DNA of 16,425 nucleotides from Eubacteriales Family XIII. Incertae Sedis bacterium (GTDB taxonomy: Bacteria > Bacillota > Clostridia > Peptostreptococcales > Anaerovoracaceae), in contig JAITKU010000069.1 of assembly GCA_031278255.1 (NCBI GenBank), forward strand, positions 1 to 16,425, read 5' to 3'. Both the position numbers and the translations under genes were made by a program. The notes beneath the pieces are model-generated. The model did no database searches, was not told the DNA's origin, and saw only the letters and a list, made by a program, of their open reading frames with translations. This document shows positions 6,922-15,072 of the stretch, one piece after another (position 1 is the stretch's first letter; each line of letters starts with the position of its first letter).

Positions 6922-7797
6922 TCATTCCAAATACTGAATGAGAATGACCGAGGTGTTGTCCTTCGAGCCGTTGCCCGCGTCAAAGGCGAAAAGCGGAAGC
7001 AGGCGCGCCATCTCCTTGAGATCCCCGTAGTGCTCGGAAACGATGCCGGCGATGTCTTCATCGCCCAGCGACTTCGTGAGCCCGTCGCTGCACATGAGTA
7101 CGATGTCGCCGCTCTCGAGTACGAAGGGATCCTTGTTGCTGTCTATGAGCTCCACATTGCCCGCGCCTATATAGCTTATGAGCGCCTCTTTTTTGGGATT
7201 TGCGTTCGCTTCGTCATCGGTAATCAGTCCTTTGTTCACATCGTCCTTGAGCTTGAGCAGGTAGTTGTGGTCCTGCGTCACCTGCACGATCTCGCCTCTG
7301 CGCAGTATGTATATGCGGCTGTCGCCGACCGAAACCCAATAGAGCCGGTTGCCCTCCACGACGGCGGCGGTCAAGGTCGTGCCCGAATTCCCGCGTCCGT
7401 ATCGGCTCACGATCTCCGCGTCGAGGTGGCGTATGGCATCCTCGAAGAACGCGTTTATGTTCTCGCACTCCCTGATCGCGGGAAGGTTGCCGGCGAGGCT
7501 TTCAACCACAAGCCTGCTCACGTCGCCGCCCATCTTCATCCCGCCCATACCGTCGCACAGGACGCCGAGCACCCTGGGGTTTTCGCCGTACTCAAAGCAT
7601 ATGGCATCGGAGACATAGACGGCGTCCTGCTGTTGCTTCCGCGTGCCTATGTGCATTTCGCTTGCGGTCAGTATGACGGAATAGCTCTTCGCTTTTTTGG
7701 TTATGTGCTCGAACAGCATATCGTCATGCTCGGACCGCCTGTCGGCGGCGGACAGCTGTGCGTCAATCCAATCAAGCACCTCGACTGTTTTTTTCAT
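6922..7797 (-). CDS. PP2C-family Ser/Thr protein phosphatase
   Basis: 291 residues from ATG 7797. This start overlaps the stop of the kinase-FHA gene as ATGA, which argues for translational coupling; the longer frame to 7869 lies wholly inside the kinase gene. PP2C motifs are in order: RKQQQD (53-58, with D58; the usual NQD is QQD), CDGMGG (81-86), SGTTLTAAV (138-146), VGDSRIY (157-163), CSDGLT (236-241) and KDNTSVILI (279-287). The Asp residues at 58, 82, 238 and 280 are those expected to bind the two metal ions, so it should be active. About 48 residues precede the core, longer than minimal PP2Cs. It is cytoplasmic and removes phosphate from Thr or Ser. Its coupling to the kinase-FHA gene suggests it counteracts that kinase, as stp/prkC pairs do in other Firmicutes; the exact substrate is inference. 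Confidence 0.93.
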   Translation of the reverse strand: MKKTVEVLDWIDAQLSAADRRSEHDDMLFEHITKKAKSYSVILTASEMHIGTRKQQQDAVYVSDAICFEYGENPRVLGVLCDGMGGMKMGGDVSRLVVESLAGNLPAIRECENINAFFEDAIRHLDAEIVSRYGRGNSGTTLTAAVVEGNRLYWVSVGDSRIYILRRGEIVQVTQDHNYLLKLKDDVNKGLITDDEANANPKKEALISYIGAGNVELIDSNKDPFVLESGDIVLMCSDGLTKSLGDEDIAGIVSEHYGDLKEMARLLPLFAFDAGNGSKDNTSVILIQYLE

Positions 7798-9155
7798 TCG
7801 AGCCCGGTCCTTATCGTAAAGTCGGCCGTGGAAAGATAAAAAAACCCTTCCGGGGAAAGCGGCGTCCATCCGTCCCTGTCGTATCTGTTTCCCGACGCGT
7901 CAAAGGTGCCGTTTGACGACATGTCCATGATGTAGAACAGGTTCCTTTGCGCGTCGTAGCGGATCCTGCAATGCTTCCGACTTATGTTCAGATCATCGAT
8001 CACGATGTTGCAAAGCTCGGATGATCTCCCTATCAGGATGTCCATGTTCTTGGGGATCGCCCACTTGTTTCCTTTGAAAGGGCCTCGCACGACGCTTATG
8101 CACGGATTGCTTCCGACGTTCGCGACAAGACCCGGTTTGAGGCCCGCGGCCCGGTCCTCGTCGGCGAAGGGCGGCGCGCTTTGCCCCAGCGCGGCGTCCA
8201 CGGCGTTGAGAAAAACGCGCATGTCTTGGAATCTGTCCTTGTAATTCAGCTTCAGGGCCGTGTCGATGACCTCTGCGGTCGCCGCGTTTACGCCGCTTGC
8301 GATCTCATGCAGGCGCGGAAGGGGTTTCCCCGACAGCCTGTCCGGCGCCTCCGGCAGCCGCTGCCCGGAAACGATGTTGTAAAATGTGGCGGCGAGCGCA
8401 TAGACGTCCGTCCACGGCCCCTGCTTGCCCTTGCCGGAATACTGCTCCGGCGGCGCGAAGCCCGGCTTCAATATGATGGAGAGGCTTTTGCTCAGCTCTC
8501 CCACGAAGTAGCGCGTCGCGCCGAAATCGATCAGCTTGATCCTGCCGTCCTTCGTGAGGAATATGTTTTCGGGACTGACATCCCTGTGCAGGAAGCCGCG
8601 GCCGTGCACATCGCACAGGGCCTCCGCCGTGTTTCGCAGGATTTCGACGGCGAAATCGAGCTGTATGGCGCCCCCCGTATTCCTTGCCAGCGCCCGTACA
8701 TTCAAGCCGTCGAGGTATTCCATCACGAAGTAGGCGGTGCCGTTCTCAAAAAACCGGTTGTACACCTGTACGATGCGCTCTTCGCCGAGGAATTCCCGCA
8801 GCAGGGTCGCTTCGTTTTCAAACACCGAAAGCCCGTGCTCAAAGGGTGCCTTGTTGCCCGCCTTGCCGGCGGTGACCCGGCCGTCGGGGGTTCGCGCGGC
8901 GAGCGCCGACGGAAAGTATTCCTTTATCGCGCGAATCGCGCCGGCTTGCAGATCCTTGGCCACATAGGTGACCCCAAAGCCGCCGAAGCCGAGAATGCGG
9001 CCCGTCATGTACTGATTGTCGAGTATGGTTCCCACCCGCAACGCCATGTCGGACTGCGGCATCTTTATCGCCGTGTATCCGCATTTTCCGCATCGGTCGC
9101 CGCCCTGCGAAGCGGCGAAGCAATTCGGGCAAAAATCGCGACGCATCGCCGTCAT
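7794..9155 (-). CDS. Soluble zinc-ribbon Ser/Thr kinase with C-terminal FHA domain
   Basis: 453 residues. Zinc ribbon C9, C12, C22, C25; Hanks kinase at about 48-325 with GFGGFG (56-61), AIK with K78, HRDVSPEN (190-197; Ser in place of the catalytic-loop Lys), DFG (210-212), and ILKPGFAPPEQY closing the activation segment. The C-terminal FHA domain (about 370-450) has LIGRSSE (374-380), SRKHC (392-396) and SSNGTF (413-418). No TM segment is seen, so it is cytoplasmic. Kinase plus FHA in one chain suggests self-binding after autophosphorylation or recruitment to phosphorylated partners. ATG 9155 has GGGAGGG (9162-9168) six nt upstream, which touches the stop of the VWA-FHA gene 12 bp away, and the 3' end overlaps the PP2C start by four bases. 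The activation segment (SKSLS, then ILKPG) closely resembles that of the PASTA kinase in this locus, so the two are nearer to each other than to the solute-binding kinase. Confidence 0.94.
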   Translation of the reverse strand: MTAMRRDFCPNCFAASQGGDRCGKCGYTAIKMPQSDMALRVGTILDNQYMTGRILGFGGFGVTYVAKDLQAGAIRAIKEYFPSALAARTPDGRVTAGKAGNKAPFEHGLSVFENEATLLREFLGEERIVQVYNRFFENGTAYFVMEYLDGLNVRALARNTGGAIQLDFAVEILRNTAEALCDVHGRGFLHRDVSPENIFLTKDGRIKLIDFGATRYFVGELSKSLSIILKPGFAPPEQYSGKGKQGPWTDVYALAATFYNIVSGQRLPEAPDRLSGKPLPRLHEIASGVNAATAEVIDTALKLNYKDRFQDMRVFLNAVDAALGQSAPPFADEDRAAGLKPGLVANVGSNPCISVVRGPFKGNKWAIPKNMDILIGRSSELCNIVIDDLNISRKHCRIRYDAQRNLFYIMDMSSNGTFDASGNRYDRDGWTPLSPEGFFYLSTADFTIRTGLE

Positions 9156-9167
9156 ACCGCTCCCTCC

Positions 9168-10943
9168 CTACGCCTTGAAAACGAATTTCTCATGGCCCGC
9201 GGTAATGACGTCGTTGTATGCAAGCCGCCGCTTCTCGTTTATGCGCACCCCGTTCAGAAATGTGCCGTTTGTGGTCTGCAGATCGGTGATGAAAAACGCG
9301 TCGCCCTCCGCCTCGATCACGAAATGCTGGCGCGACATGCTTTCGTCGTCGAAGCTGAGATTGTTGGATTTTGCCCTGCCGACGAAGGCGCTCTTGTGCA
9401 CGTTGAGCTCCGTCTTTTGCGCATCGCCCCGCATATCGGTGACGATAAGGCAGAGCTTCTTCGTTTCGGGCGTTTCGAACACATGCTTGTATTCAACCAT
9501 GTCGCCGAAGCCGATCTTCCCTTCGATTTGAACCAAGCCCTTCCGTTTCTTTAGGATACCGTAGGATATCCGCAGGATCACGGCCGCCGCCGCGGCCAAG
9601 GCTATGATGAGAACAACCCACCAGAAATCGACGAATACCGTTCGCAGGTATTTGAATCCCAACGCCTCGCCCTCGTAATCGAAGCTGATGGGCGCCGCGT
9701 CCAAGGGGTTCTTCGAAGCATCGGTCAGCCCCGACAGGTGCAGCGTATAAACGCCGCTGTACGGATTCCTTTCAAACAGGATGTCGCTGCGGCTCCCGCC
9801 GTTTTCAAGGGCGTATTGGACGCCCTGCACCGGGACGCTGTCGCCGCCGCTGTCCTTCACGACGTAATTCTCCGCGCGTTCCGCGCCGGCGGCGTCAAGC
9901 GCCTCGTCGAAGTGCACGCGAATGCCGCCTATGTCGGGAAGCGGCTCGATGTCCCCGACGACGGCGGGTGGCCGGACATCCGGAACGGACGGTTTGATCT
10001 CCACGGGCGGCGACAGCAGATCCGCTCCGCCGAACCGGATCCGAAGCGCGTATCCCGCCGAGTCCGCGCTCAGCTCGTCGCTTCGCAAACGCATCATCCG
10101 CACGCGGGTCAGCGAGGCCGTCAACGCCGCAAACCGCTCAGCCAAATCCGCCTCGGACACGGATTTGTAAAATACGCCCTTGCTCGCCTCGCTGATGCTC
10201 CGAAAGCGCTCGATGTCCTTGACCGCCTCCGTTTCCAGGCCCAAAGCGTAAATCGGTATGCCGGCTTCACCGTATCCGATGGATGCCTCGCCCAGTATGT
10301 CGTCGTAGGAATAGTGCTTGCCGACATCCTTGTCCTTGGGGTCGTCATCGCCGTCCGACAAGGCGACGATCACCTTCCTTTCGGGCGAGCCGACAAAGCC
10401 CGTCGCCATGGCCCGCGCCCTGTGGATTGCGTCGTAGAACGCGGTCTGCCCGTCGCTGCGGTTCAGCAGGTCAATCGCGGCCAAGGCCTCGCTCTCGCTC
10501 TCGCCGCCGCCGAGGAAGCCGCGCCCGTCCTCTGCGGCGTCATAGACCCTGTTGCCGAAGGGAATGAGCACAAACAGGTCCCGCTCTCTGCGCACCGACG
10601 CGGTGTAGAAGTCCCGGAGCGCGCGTTTTATCGCGGACATCTGCCTTGAGGAAACGCTCGTCGACACATCCACGAGGAACACGTACATGCAACCGTCCGG
10701 TTCGAAGCCCGTTTCCGTTTGCGGCGCAATGCCGTCAAAAGCGCCCCTGTCGAGCGAAACCTCAAAATCGCCGGCCACCGCCGGCGGATCGGCCTCACGA
10801 TAATATACGCGTATCTCCGGCAGATCCGCGTGTATCTGTTCAACCCCGACGCCGTTTACGTCCGAGGCATACGCGGCCGGCAAAGCGCAGAGCGCCGCAA
10901 TCGACAGGGCCGCGAACAGCGTCACAAGTATTCTCACTGCCAT
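9168..10943 (-). CDS. Secreted-side VWA protein with Ig-like domain, TM helix and cytoplasmic FHA domain
   Basis: 591 residues from ATG 10943, chosen because AAGGGG (10952-10957) is eight nt upstream and a signal peptide then starts at residue 1; the in-frame ATG at 10976 would add 11 residues. Signal peptide 1-27 (LPAAYA end). VWA domain about 85-280 with a complete adhesion site: DVSTS (92-96), T167 in DGQTA, and LSDGD (195-199). Residues about 325-422 look like an SbsA/Big_5 Ig-like domain (IRVHFDEALD, ENYVV, then SGLTDASKNPLD). One TM helix (about 435-459) is followed by basic residues, and a cytoplasmic FHA domain covers 517-589: FVGRAKS, SRQH (537-540), TTNGTFLNG (557-565). It thus links an external protein-binding module to internal phosphothreonine recognition. 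Its start overlaps the upstream FHA gene by 10 bp. Probably a transmembrane sensor or anchor; ligand unknown. Confidence 0.93.
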   Translation of the reverse strand: MAVRILVTLFAALSIAALCALPAAYASDVNGVGVEQIHADLPEIRVYYREADPPAVAGDFEVSLDRGAFDGIAPQTETGFEPDGCMYVFLVDVSTSVSSRQMSAIKRALRDFYTASVRRERDLFVLIPFGNRVYDAAEDGRGFLGGGESESEALAAIDLLNRSDGQTAFYDAIHRARAMATGFVGSPERKVIVALSDGDDDPKDKDVGKHYSYDDILGEASIGYGEAGIPIYALGLETEAVKDIERFRSISEASKGVFYKSVSEADLAERFAALTASLTRVRMMRLRSDELSADSAGYALRIRFGGADLLSPPVEIKPSVPDVRPPAVVGDIEPLPDIGGIRVHFDEALDAAGAERAENYVVKDSGGDSVPVQGVQYALENGGSRSDILFERNPYSGVYTLHLSGLTDASKNPLDAAPISFDYEGEALGFKYLRTVFVDFWWVVLIIALAAAAAVILRISYGILKKRKGLVQIEGKIGFGDMVEYKHVFETPETKKLCLIVTDMRGDAQKTELNVHKSAFVGRAKSNNLSFDDESMSRQHFVIEAEGDAFFITDLQTTNGTFLNGVRINEKRRLAYNDVITAGHEKFVFKA

Positions 10944-11473
10944 TTCCTTGTCCCCTTGCAATATGCGATAAAGCAAAAAAGCGAATCCCCGATTTGAATG
11001 GTATCCTCGTCTTCGAGCCTGCTCGGGCGGGAGAGCCGCGCGCCGTTCAGGTATGTGTTCGTCCCCATGCCCGGCACCAAGAAAAAGTATCCGCTCTGCG
11101 GATCGTACACGACCGAACAGTGGTTTTCACGCGTTATCGTCGCGTCGTCGACGATGGAGATGTCCATTCTCAAGGCCCGTCCCAAAAAATTTCGCCCGGC
11201 GTGTATGCGGTAATCGCGGCCTTTTTCCGCGCCACCCACGCACACGAGCCAGCCGACGACCGGATCCAAATCCGTTTCGGGCGCGGAAGCGGCCACGGTC
11301 TTCTCCTCCCGGATCAGCGCGTTGAGATCCTCCTTCGCAAGGCCCGAGGTCGCGGCATGCGAAACCGTTTTGACGTCTTCGCCGCTTTCGGGCAGAAGCT
11401 CCGCGCAGTGCGGGCACGTCTTATACTTCACGTCGTCGAAGAAATGACCTTTTTCGCATTTTAATATGGCCAC
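10934..11473 (-). CDS. Zinc-ribbon FHA protein (first paralogue), GTG start
   Basis: 179 residues from GTG 11473. GGAG (11482-11485) sits eight nt upstream, and the N-terminus then aligns with the paralogue at 6222-6890; the ATG at 11503 has no such site. Zinc-ribbon-like knuckle KCEKGH then CPHC (C6, H10, C20, C23), a short linker (about 26-68) with KTVSHA and EKTVAAS, then PVVGWLVC (71-78) and an FHA domain: GRNFLGR (93-99), TRENH (114-118), NTYLNG (139-144). Cytoplasmic, soluble. Size and layout (N-terminal tail with Thr, then FHA) recall GarA/OdhI of Actinobacteria, whose tail is phosphorylated by PASTA kinases and then folds back onto the FHA domain; here the tail carries a zinc knuckle, so the analogy is inference. 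It follows the PASTA kinase by 92 bp and overlaps the VWA-FHA gene by 10 bp. Confidence 0.9.
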   Translation of the reverse strand: MAILKCEKGHFFDDVKYKTCPHCAELLPESGEDVKTVSHAATSGLAKEDLNALIREEKTVAASAPETDLDPVVGWLVCVGGAEKGRDYRIHAGRNFLGRALRMDISIVDDATITRENHCSVVYDPQSGYFFLVPGMGTNTYLNGARLSRPSRLEDEDTIQIGDSLFCFIAYCKGTRKWQ

Positions 11474-11481
11474 GGTTTCCA

Positions 11482-11485
11482 CTCC
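11482..11485 (-). promoter_or_regulatory. Ribosome-binding site deciding a GTG start
   Basis: GGAG on the minus strand, eight nt before GTG 11473. It makes GTG the likely start and removes ten upstream residues (MRMPGFGVET) that have no counterpart in the paralogue. Confidence 0.7.
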
Positions 11486-11565
11486 AAATCCCGGCATCCG
11501 CATGCGCGTCCGGCTTGATTTTCACCGAAATCCAAGCGCCGATCCGCGCGTCCGGGCTCTTTGCC

Positions 11566-14500
11566 CTACGCGGGGACGTATCGGTACACGACGCGAACCT
11601 CGACGGTTTGCTCGCTCGAGGAAACCGGCGGATCCTCGCTCGCGATCCAATCCGACCAAGCGCCCCATCTTTCGAAATGATAGCTTGGGATCTTGTCGCG
11701 GTATTGCCACTCCGTCCTCGTTCCCGTCTGTACGCTGACCTCGCGCGGGTTGTACCAAACGGCGCCGCTGCCGGTCCAGTACGCCATACCGTCCGCGGTG
11801 TTGCCGTACTGGCTCAGCGGGCTGCTCGCGTAAAGCTCTTCGTAGGTATAGGAAACATTGGGCAGATTCGAGTTGCCCTTGTAGTCATACGCATTGGCCG
11901 ATGCATTCCAATATTTCCAGTGCTCATAATGAATCTGCGTCGTATGGATCGCTTCCTGCCGCGTCATCGTATCGCGTGAGGCGGACTTGCCCGGATCGGC
12001 GTCAAGCCATGTGCCGTTCCACGGACCCCACTCTTCCTTTGTTTCGTACAGGGTCCAACCGTCCGCGGTCGGCGATGTGTCGCTCATCGTTTCCCGGTTC
12101 CGATATCGGTATTCCCTTCGTTCCTCAATCGTGTAGCCCTGCACCTGCGGCAGGGGCGTCGTCTGCCAAGAGAGATCGACCGGCGGCGGATCGGGCGTTG
12201 GGACGGGATCGACCGGATCCGGCTTCTTCACGGCCACCGTGAACCGCGCCGTTCGGGAAATCGTCTTTTCCGAATAGGAAACGGTGATCGTCTTCGTTCC
12301 TTCGCTCGTCGAATCAAAACCCGTCAGATTGCATGCGCTCGTCACGTTTTTCGAGGATCCGTCGCCGTACAAGGCCAAGACGACAAGACCTGAGGATGCG
12401 AACGACTCACCGACAAGGTATTCCCGCTTTGCCGGCGGCGATGAAACAAAGATCTCGGAAAGCGCGACAGCCACAACCTTTTCGGGCCCCTTGCTCACGA
12501 CGAGGTTCACCTTCGATCCCAACTTTGCTACCGTCGCGGCGATTGGGCTCTGGCTGATCACGTAACCCGCGGGGAACGTGTCGTTATGGCGCTGCTCTAT
12601 GTCGCCCACAAGGAAGCCCTTTGACTGCAACGTGGAACGGGCCGCGCTCTCCGTGTTCCAAGTGACGTCGGGAACGCGGTCCTGCTGCTTGTCTTCGGGG
12701 CCCTTGCTCACGACCAGCGTGACGCTTGTCGCCTTCTGCGCAAACGTACCCGGCGCAATGCTCTGCGACAGCACGATCCCCGACTTGACGGAATCGCTGA
12801 ATTGCTCCGAGGCGTGTATGGAAAAACCGGCCTTTTGCAGCCTCGTCTGCGCGTCGGACAGGGATTTGCCCACCACATCGGGCACCTGCGCTTCTTCGAT
12901 CTTCTGCGCTTCCTTGCCGAGGCTGACCGTGATCGTTATCGTATCCCCGACCTTCACCGTGCCGCTCTTGACGCTCTGCGATATGACCGTATCCTTGGCG
13001 ATCTTGTCGCTGTATTCCTCCGCGATCCGCACCTGTATGCCGAGGCTCGTCAGCGCGGTCTGCGCCTCCGCCCTGGACTTTCCGACCACGTTCGGCGCCG
13101 TCACGGTCTTTCCGGAACTGACCGTGAGGACGATCACGCTGCTTGCCGCCGCCTTGCTGCCCGCGCGGACGCTTTGGCGTATGACGTGATCCTTTTGCAC
13201 CGTCGCGCTTTCTTCGTATTTGATCTGCGCGCTGAAGCCCGAGGCCGACAGCAGCTGCACGGCCTGCGCCTCCGTTTTGTACTGCACGTCGGGCACCGTC
13301 TTTTCGTTCCCGAGGCTCACCGTGACGGAAACGGTTTGACCCGTTTTGATCCGCGCGCCCGCCTTCGGGGACTGCGCCGTAATCCGATTCTTGGGTGCGG
13401 CGGCGCTGTATATCTCCTTGCCTTTCACGATATAAAGCCCCATGCCGCCAAGCAATGCCTTTGCCTCGCTGAAATTCTCCCCCACCAGATTCGGAACCGA
13501 CAATTCCTGTATTTCCGCCGTTTCTTCCTCGGCCCCCTTGGAAACGATAAGCGTGACCAAAGCCCCCGGCGCGGCTTCGCTGTCGGGGTCCGGCGACTGA
13601 CGCAATATCGCCCCCTGTGCGGCGGCGCTGTATTCTTCCAGAAACGCGACCGAAAATCCAAGCGCTTCGAGCTCCGCGGCGGCCTCGTCCTTGTACATGT
13701 CGACGACGTCCTTCACCGGGATCTTCTCGGCGCCTCCGCTGACGACCACGCTGAACACGGAACCGATCTCCGTTTCCGCGCCGGGCTTGGGGTCCTGCAG
13801 CAGCACCAAGTCCTTGGACACATCCTTGTCGAAGCGCTTGTCCGTGATCATGAAGGTCAGTCCGGCTTCTTCGACCTCCGTCTGCGCATCCGCAAGCGCC
13901 TGTTTGATCACGCCGGGCGCTATCACATAGCCCGGCCTCCAAGGCAGCTCCTGTTCCGGCGCCGTGGGCACGGTCGCGGCGAGCACCCCCGCGATCACGA
14001 GCGCCAAAGCCGCGACGCCCGCCGGTATCTTTACCCATATCGGGAGCCTGCCCGAGTCGGCTTTTTTGATCCGCACCTTGTTCCGCGTCACCTCGGAGGA
14101 AAGGAGAGCCTCTTCAAATTCGGCGGCGGATTGCGGTCTGTTCTCCGCGTTCACGTTGAGCGCGTTCATGATGGCGTTTTCGGCGCTCTTCGGGAGCTTC
14201 ACGCCCAGCAGGGACGGCGGCTTGAGCGTGTCGCGCATCTTGCGGTCCATTGCCTCGTCGGGCGTCACGCCCGTGATCATCTTATAAAACGTGGCGGCAA
14301 TCGCGTAGACATCGGACCAAGGGCCCTGTTGGCCGTGGCTGCGGTACTGTTCCTCCGGCGCGTATCCGGGCTTCAGGATTACGGAAAGACTTTTCGAACG
14401 CAGGGTGGTCGCGTAGCGGGCCGCGCCGAAATCGATCAGCTTGACGCCGCCGTTCGCGATCAGGAAGATGTTGTCCGGCGCGATATCCCTGTGTATGATG

Positions 14501-15048
14501 CCGGATTTGTGAACCTCCTTCAGAGGGCTCAACATGCCGAGGATGATCCGGAGGGCCTCGTCGAATTCAAACGGTCCGTTTTTCGCGAGGAGCTCTTTGA
14601 CGGTGGCTCCCTCCAGGTATTCCATCACGATGTACCCGGTGCTGTTGTTCAGAAAGCTGTCATATATCTCCACTATGCCGGGCAGGGCATTGAACTTCGC
14701 AAGGCGCCGCGCTTCATCGATGAATCTCTGCAGCCCCGCCGCGAACTGATCCGAGGCGTCGCCCTTGTATACGGTCATCACCTCGCTGCCGGGCATGCGC
14801 GTCGAAAAATCTCCGGGCATGTATTCTTTTATGGCGACCTTGCGGCCAAGCTGCGCGTCGTAGCCTATGTAGGTGACACCGAATCCGCCGTAACCCAGCA
14901 CCTTGCCCACGATGTACTTGTTGCTCAATATGCTGCCGGGCGCAAGATGATAGGCCTCCTTGGCGGGCGTATCGCAGGCATGGTTGCAAAAGGGGCAAAC
15001 CCGAAGTGCATCGTCATATTCGGTCATACATCCCATACAAAGTCGCAT
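11566..15048 (-). CDS. PASTA-type membrane Ser/Thr kinase with Big_3 and aromatic C-terminal domains
   Basis: 1160 residues, nearly twice a typical PrkC/StkP (about 650). Zinc ribbon C4, C7, C18, C21; Hanks kinase about 45-315 with GYGGFG (52-57), VAIK with K74, HRDIAPDN (186-193; Ala in place of the catalytic-loop Lys), DFG (206-208) and KPGYAPEEQY (226-235). TM helix about 336-360. Outside are seven PASTA repeats, at about 372-438, 443-506, 516-580, 584-647, 648-712, 721-783 and 791-855, then a Big_3 Ig-like domain (862-941), a Pro/Asp linker (942-958) and a Trp/Tyr-rich region (about 975-1160) with two related segments: EYRYRNRE with EEWGPWNGTW, and EWQYRDKI with ERWGAWSDW. PASTA domains in homologues bind muropeptides or lipid II, so this should sense cell-wall state. 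ATG 15048 follows the PP2C stop by 24 bp, with a modest GGGAT site. Phosphatase and kinase thus form the usual adjacent pair, here in phosphatase-first order. Confidence 0.95.
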   Translation of the reverse strand: MRLCMGCMTEYDDALRVCPFCNHACDTPAKEAYHLAPGSILSNKYIVGKVLGYGGFGVTYIGYDAQLGRKVAIKEYMPGDFSTRMPGSEVMTVYKGDASDQFAAGLQRFIDEARRLAKFNALPGIVEIYDSFLNNSTGYIVMEYLEGATVKELLAKNGPFEFDEALRIILGMLSPLKEVHKSGIIHRDIAPDNIFLIANGGVKLIDFGAARYATTLRSKSLSVILKPGYAPEEQYRSHGQQGPWSDVYAIAATFYKMITGVTPDEAMDRKMRDTLKPPSLLGVKLPKSAENAIMNALNVNAENRPQSAAEFEEALLSSEVTRNKVRIKKADSGRLPIWVKIPAGVAALALVIAGVLAATVPTAPEQELPWRPGYVIAPGVIKQALADAQTEVEEAGLTFMITDKRFDKDVSKDLVLLQDPKPGAETEIGSVFSVVVSGGAEKIPVKDVVDMYKDEAAAELEALGFSVAFLEEYSAAAQGAILRQSPDPDSEAAPGALVTLIVSKGAEEETAEIQELSVPNLVGENFSEAKALLGGMGLYIVKGKEIYSAAAPKNRITAQSPKAGARIKTGQTVSVTVSLGNEKTVPDVQYKTEAQAVQLLSASGFSAQIKYEESATVQKDHVIRQSVRAGSKAAASSVIVLTVSSGKTVTAPNVVGKSRAEAQTALTSLGIQVRIAEEYSDKIAKDTVISQSVKSGTVKVGDTITITVSLGKEAQKIEEAQVPDVVGKSLSDAQTRLQKAGFSIHASEQFSDSVKSGIVLSQSIAPGTFAQKATSVTLVVSKGPEDKQQDRVPDVTWNTESAARSTLQSKGFLVGDIEQRHNDTFPAGYVISQSPIAATVAKLGSKVNLVVSKGPEKVVAVALSEIFVSSPPAKREYLVGESFASSGLVVLALYGDGSSKNVTSACNLTGFDSTSEGTKTITVSYSEKTISRTARFTVAVKKPDPVDPVPTPDPPPVDLSWQTTPLPQVQGYTIEERREYRYRNRETMSDTSPTADGWTLYETKEEWGPWNGTWLDADPGKSASRDTMTRQEAIHTTQIHYEHWKYWNASANAYDYKGNSNLPNVSYTYEELYASSPLSQYGNTADGMAYWTGSGAVWYNPREVSVQTGTRTEWQYRDKIPSYHFERWGAWSDWIASEDPPVSSSEQTVEVRVVYRYVPA

Positions 15049-15072
15049 CTTTATCCCGCGTAAGCCTCCGAC

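Noticed and set aside
6891..7061. N-terminal extension of the second zinc-ribbon FHA protein to ATG 7061
   Set aside because: The extension overlaps the PP2C gene out of frame and is low in structure; ATG 6890 has a strong AAAGGAG site and matches the paralogue's start.
7798..7869. Longer start for the second PP2C at 7869
   Set aside because: It would overlap the end of the FHA domain of the upstream kinase; the ATGA overlap at 7794-7797 is the typical coupled arrangement.
8181..9554. Plus-strand open frame of 457 codons spanning the kinase-FHA and VWA-FHA genes
   Set aside because: It crosses a gene boundary antisense to two well-supported genes and has no recognisable motif.
11504..11555. 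Direct repeat GCGCGTCCGG at 11504-11513 and 11546-11555 between the PASTA kinase and FHA genes
   Set aside because: Ten bases in GC-rich sequence with no further copies or symmetry; probably chance.
12802..15063. Plus-strand open frame of 753 codons opposite the PASTA kinase
   Set aside because: Antisense to a well-supported kinase and PASTA repeats; its composition and apparent repeats mirror the sense gene.
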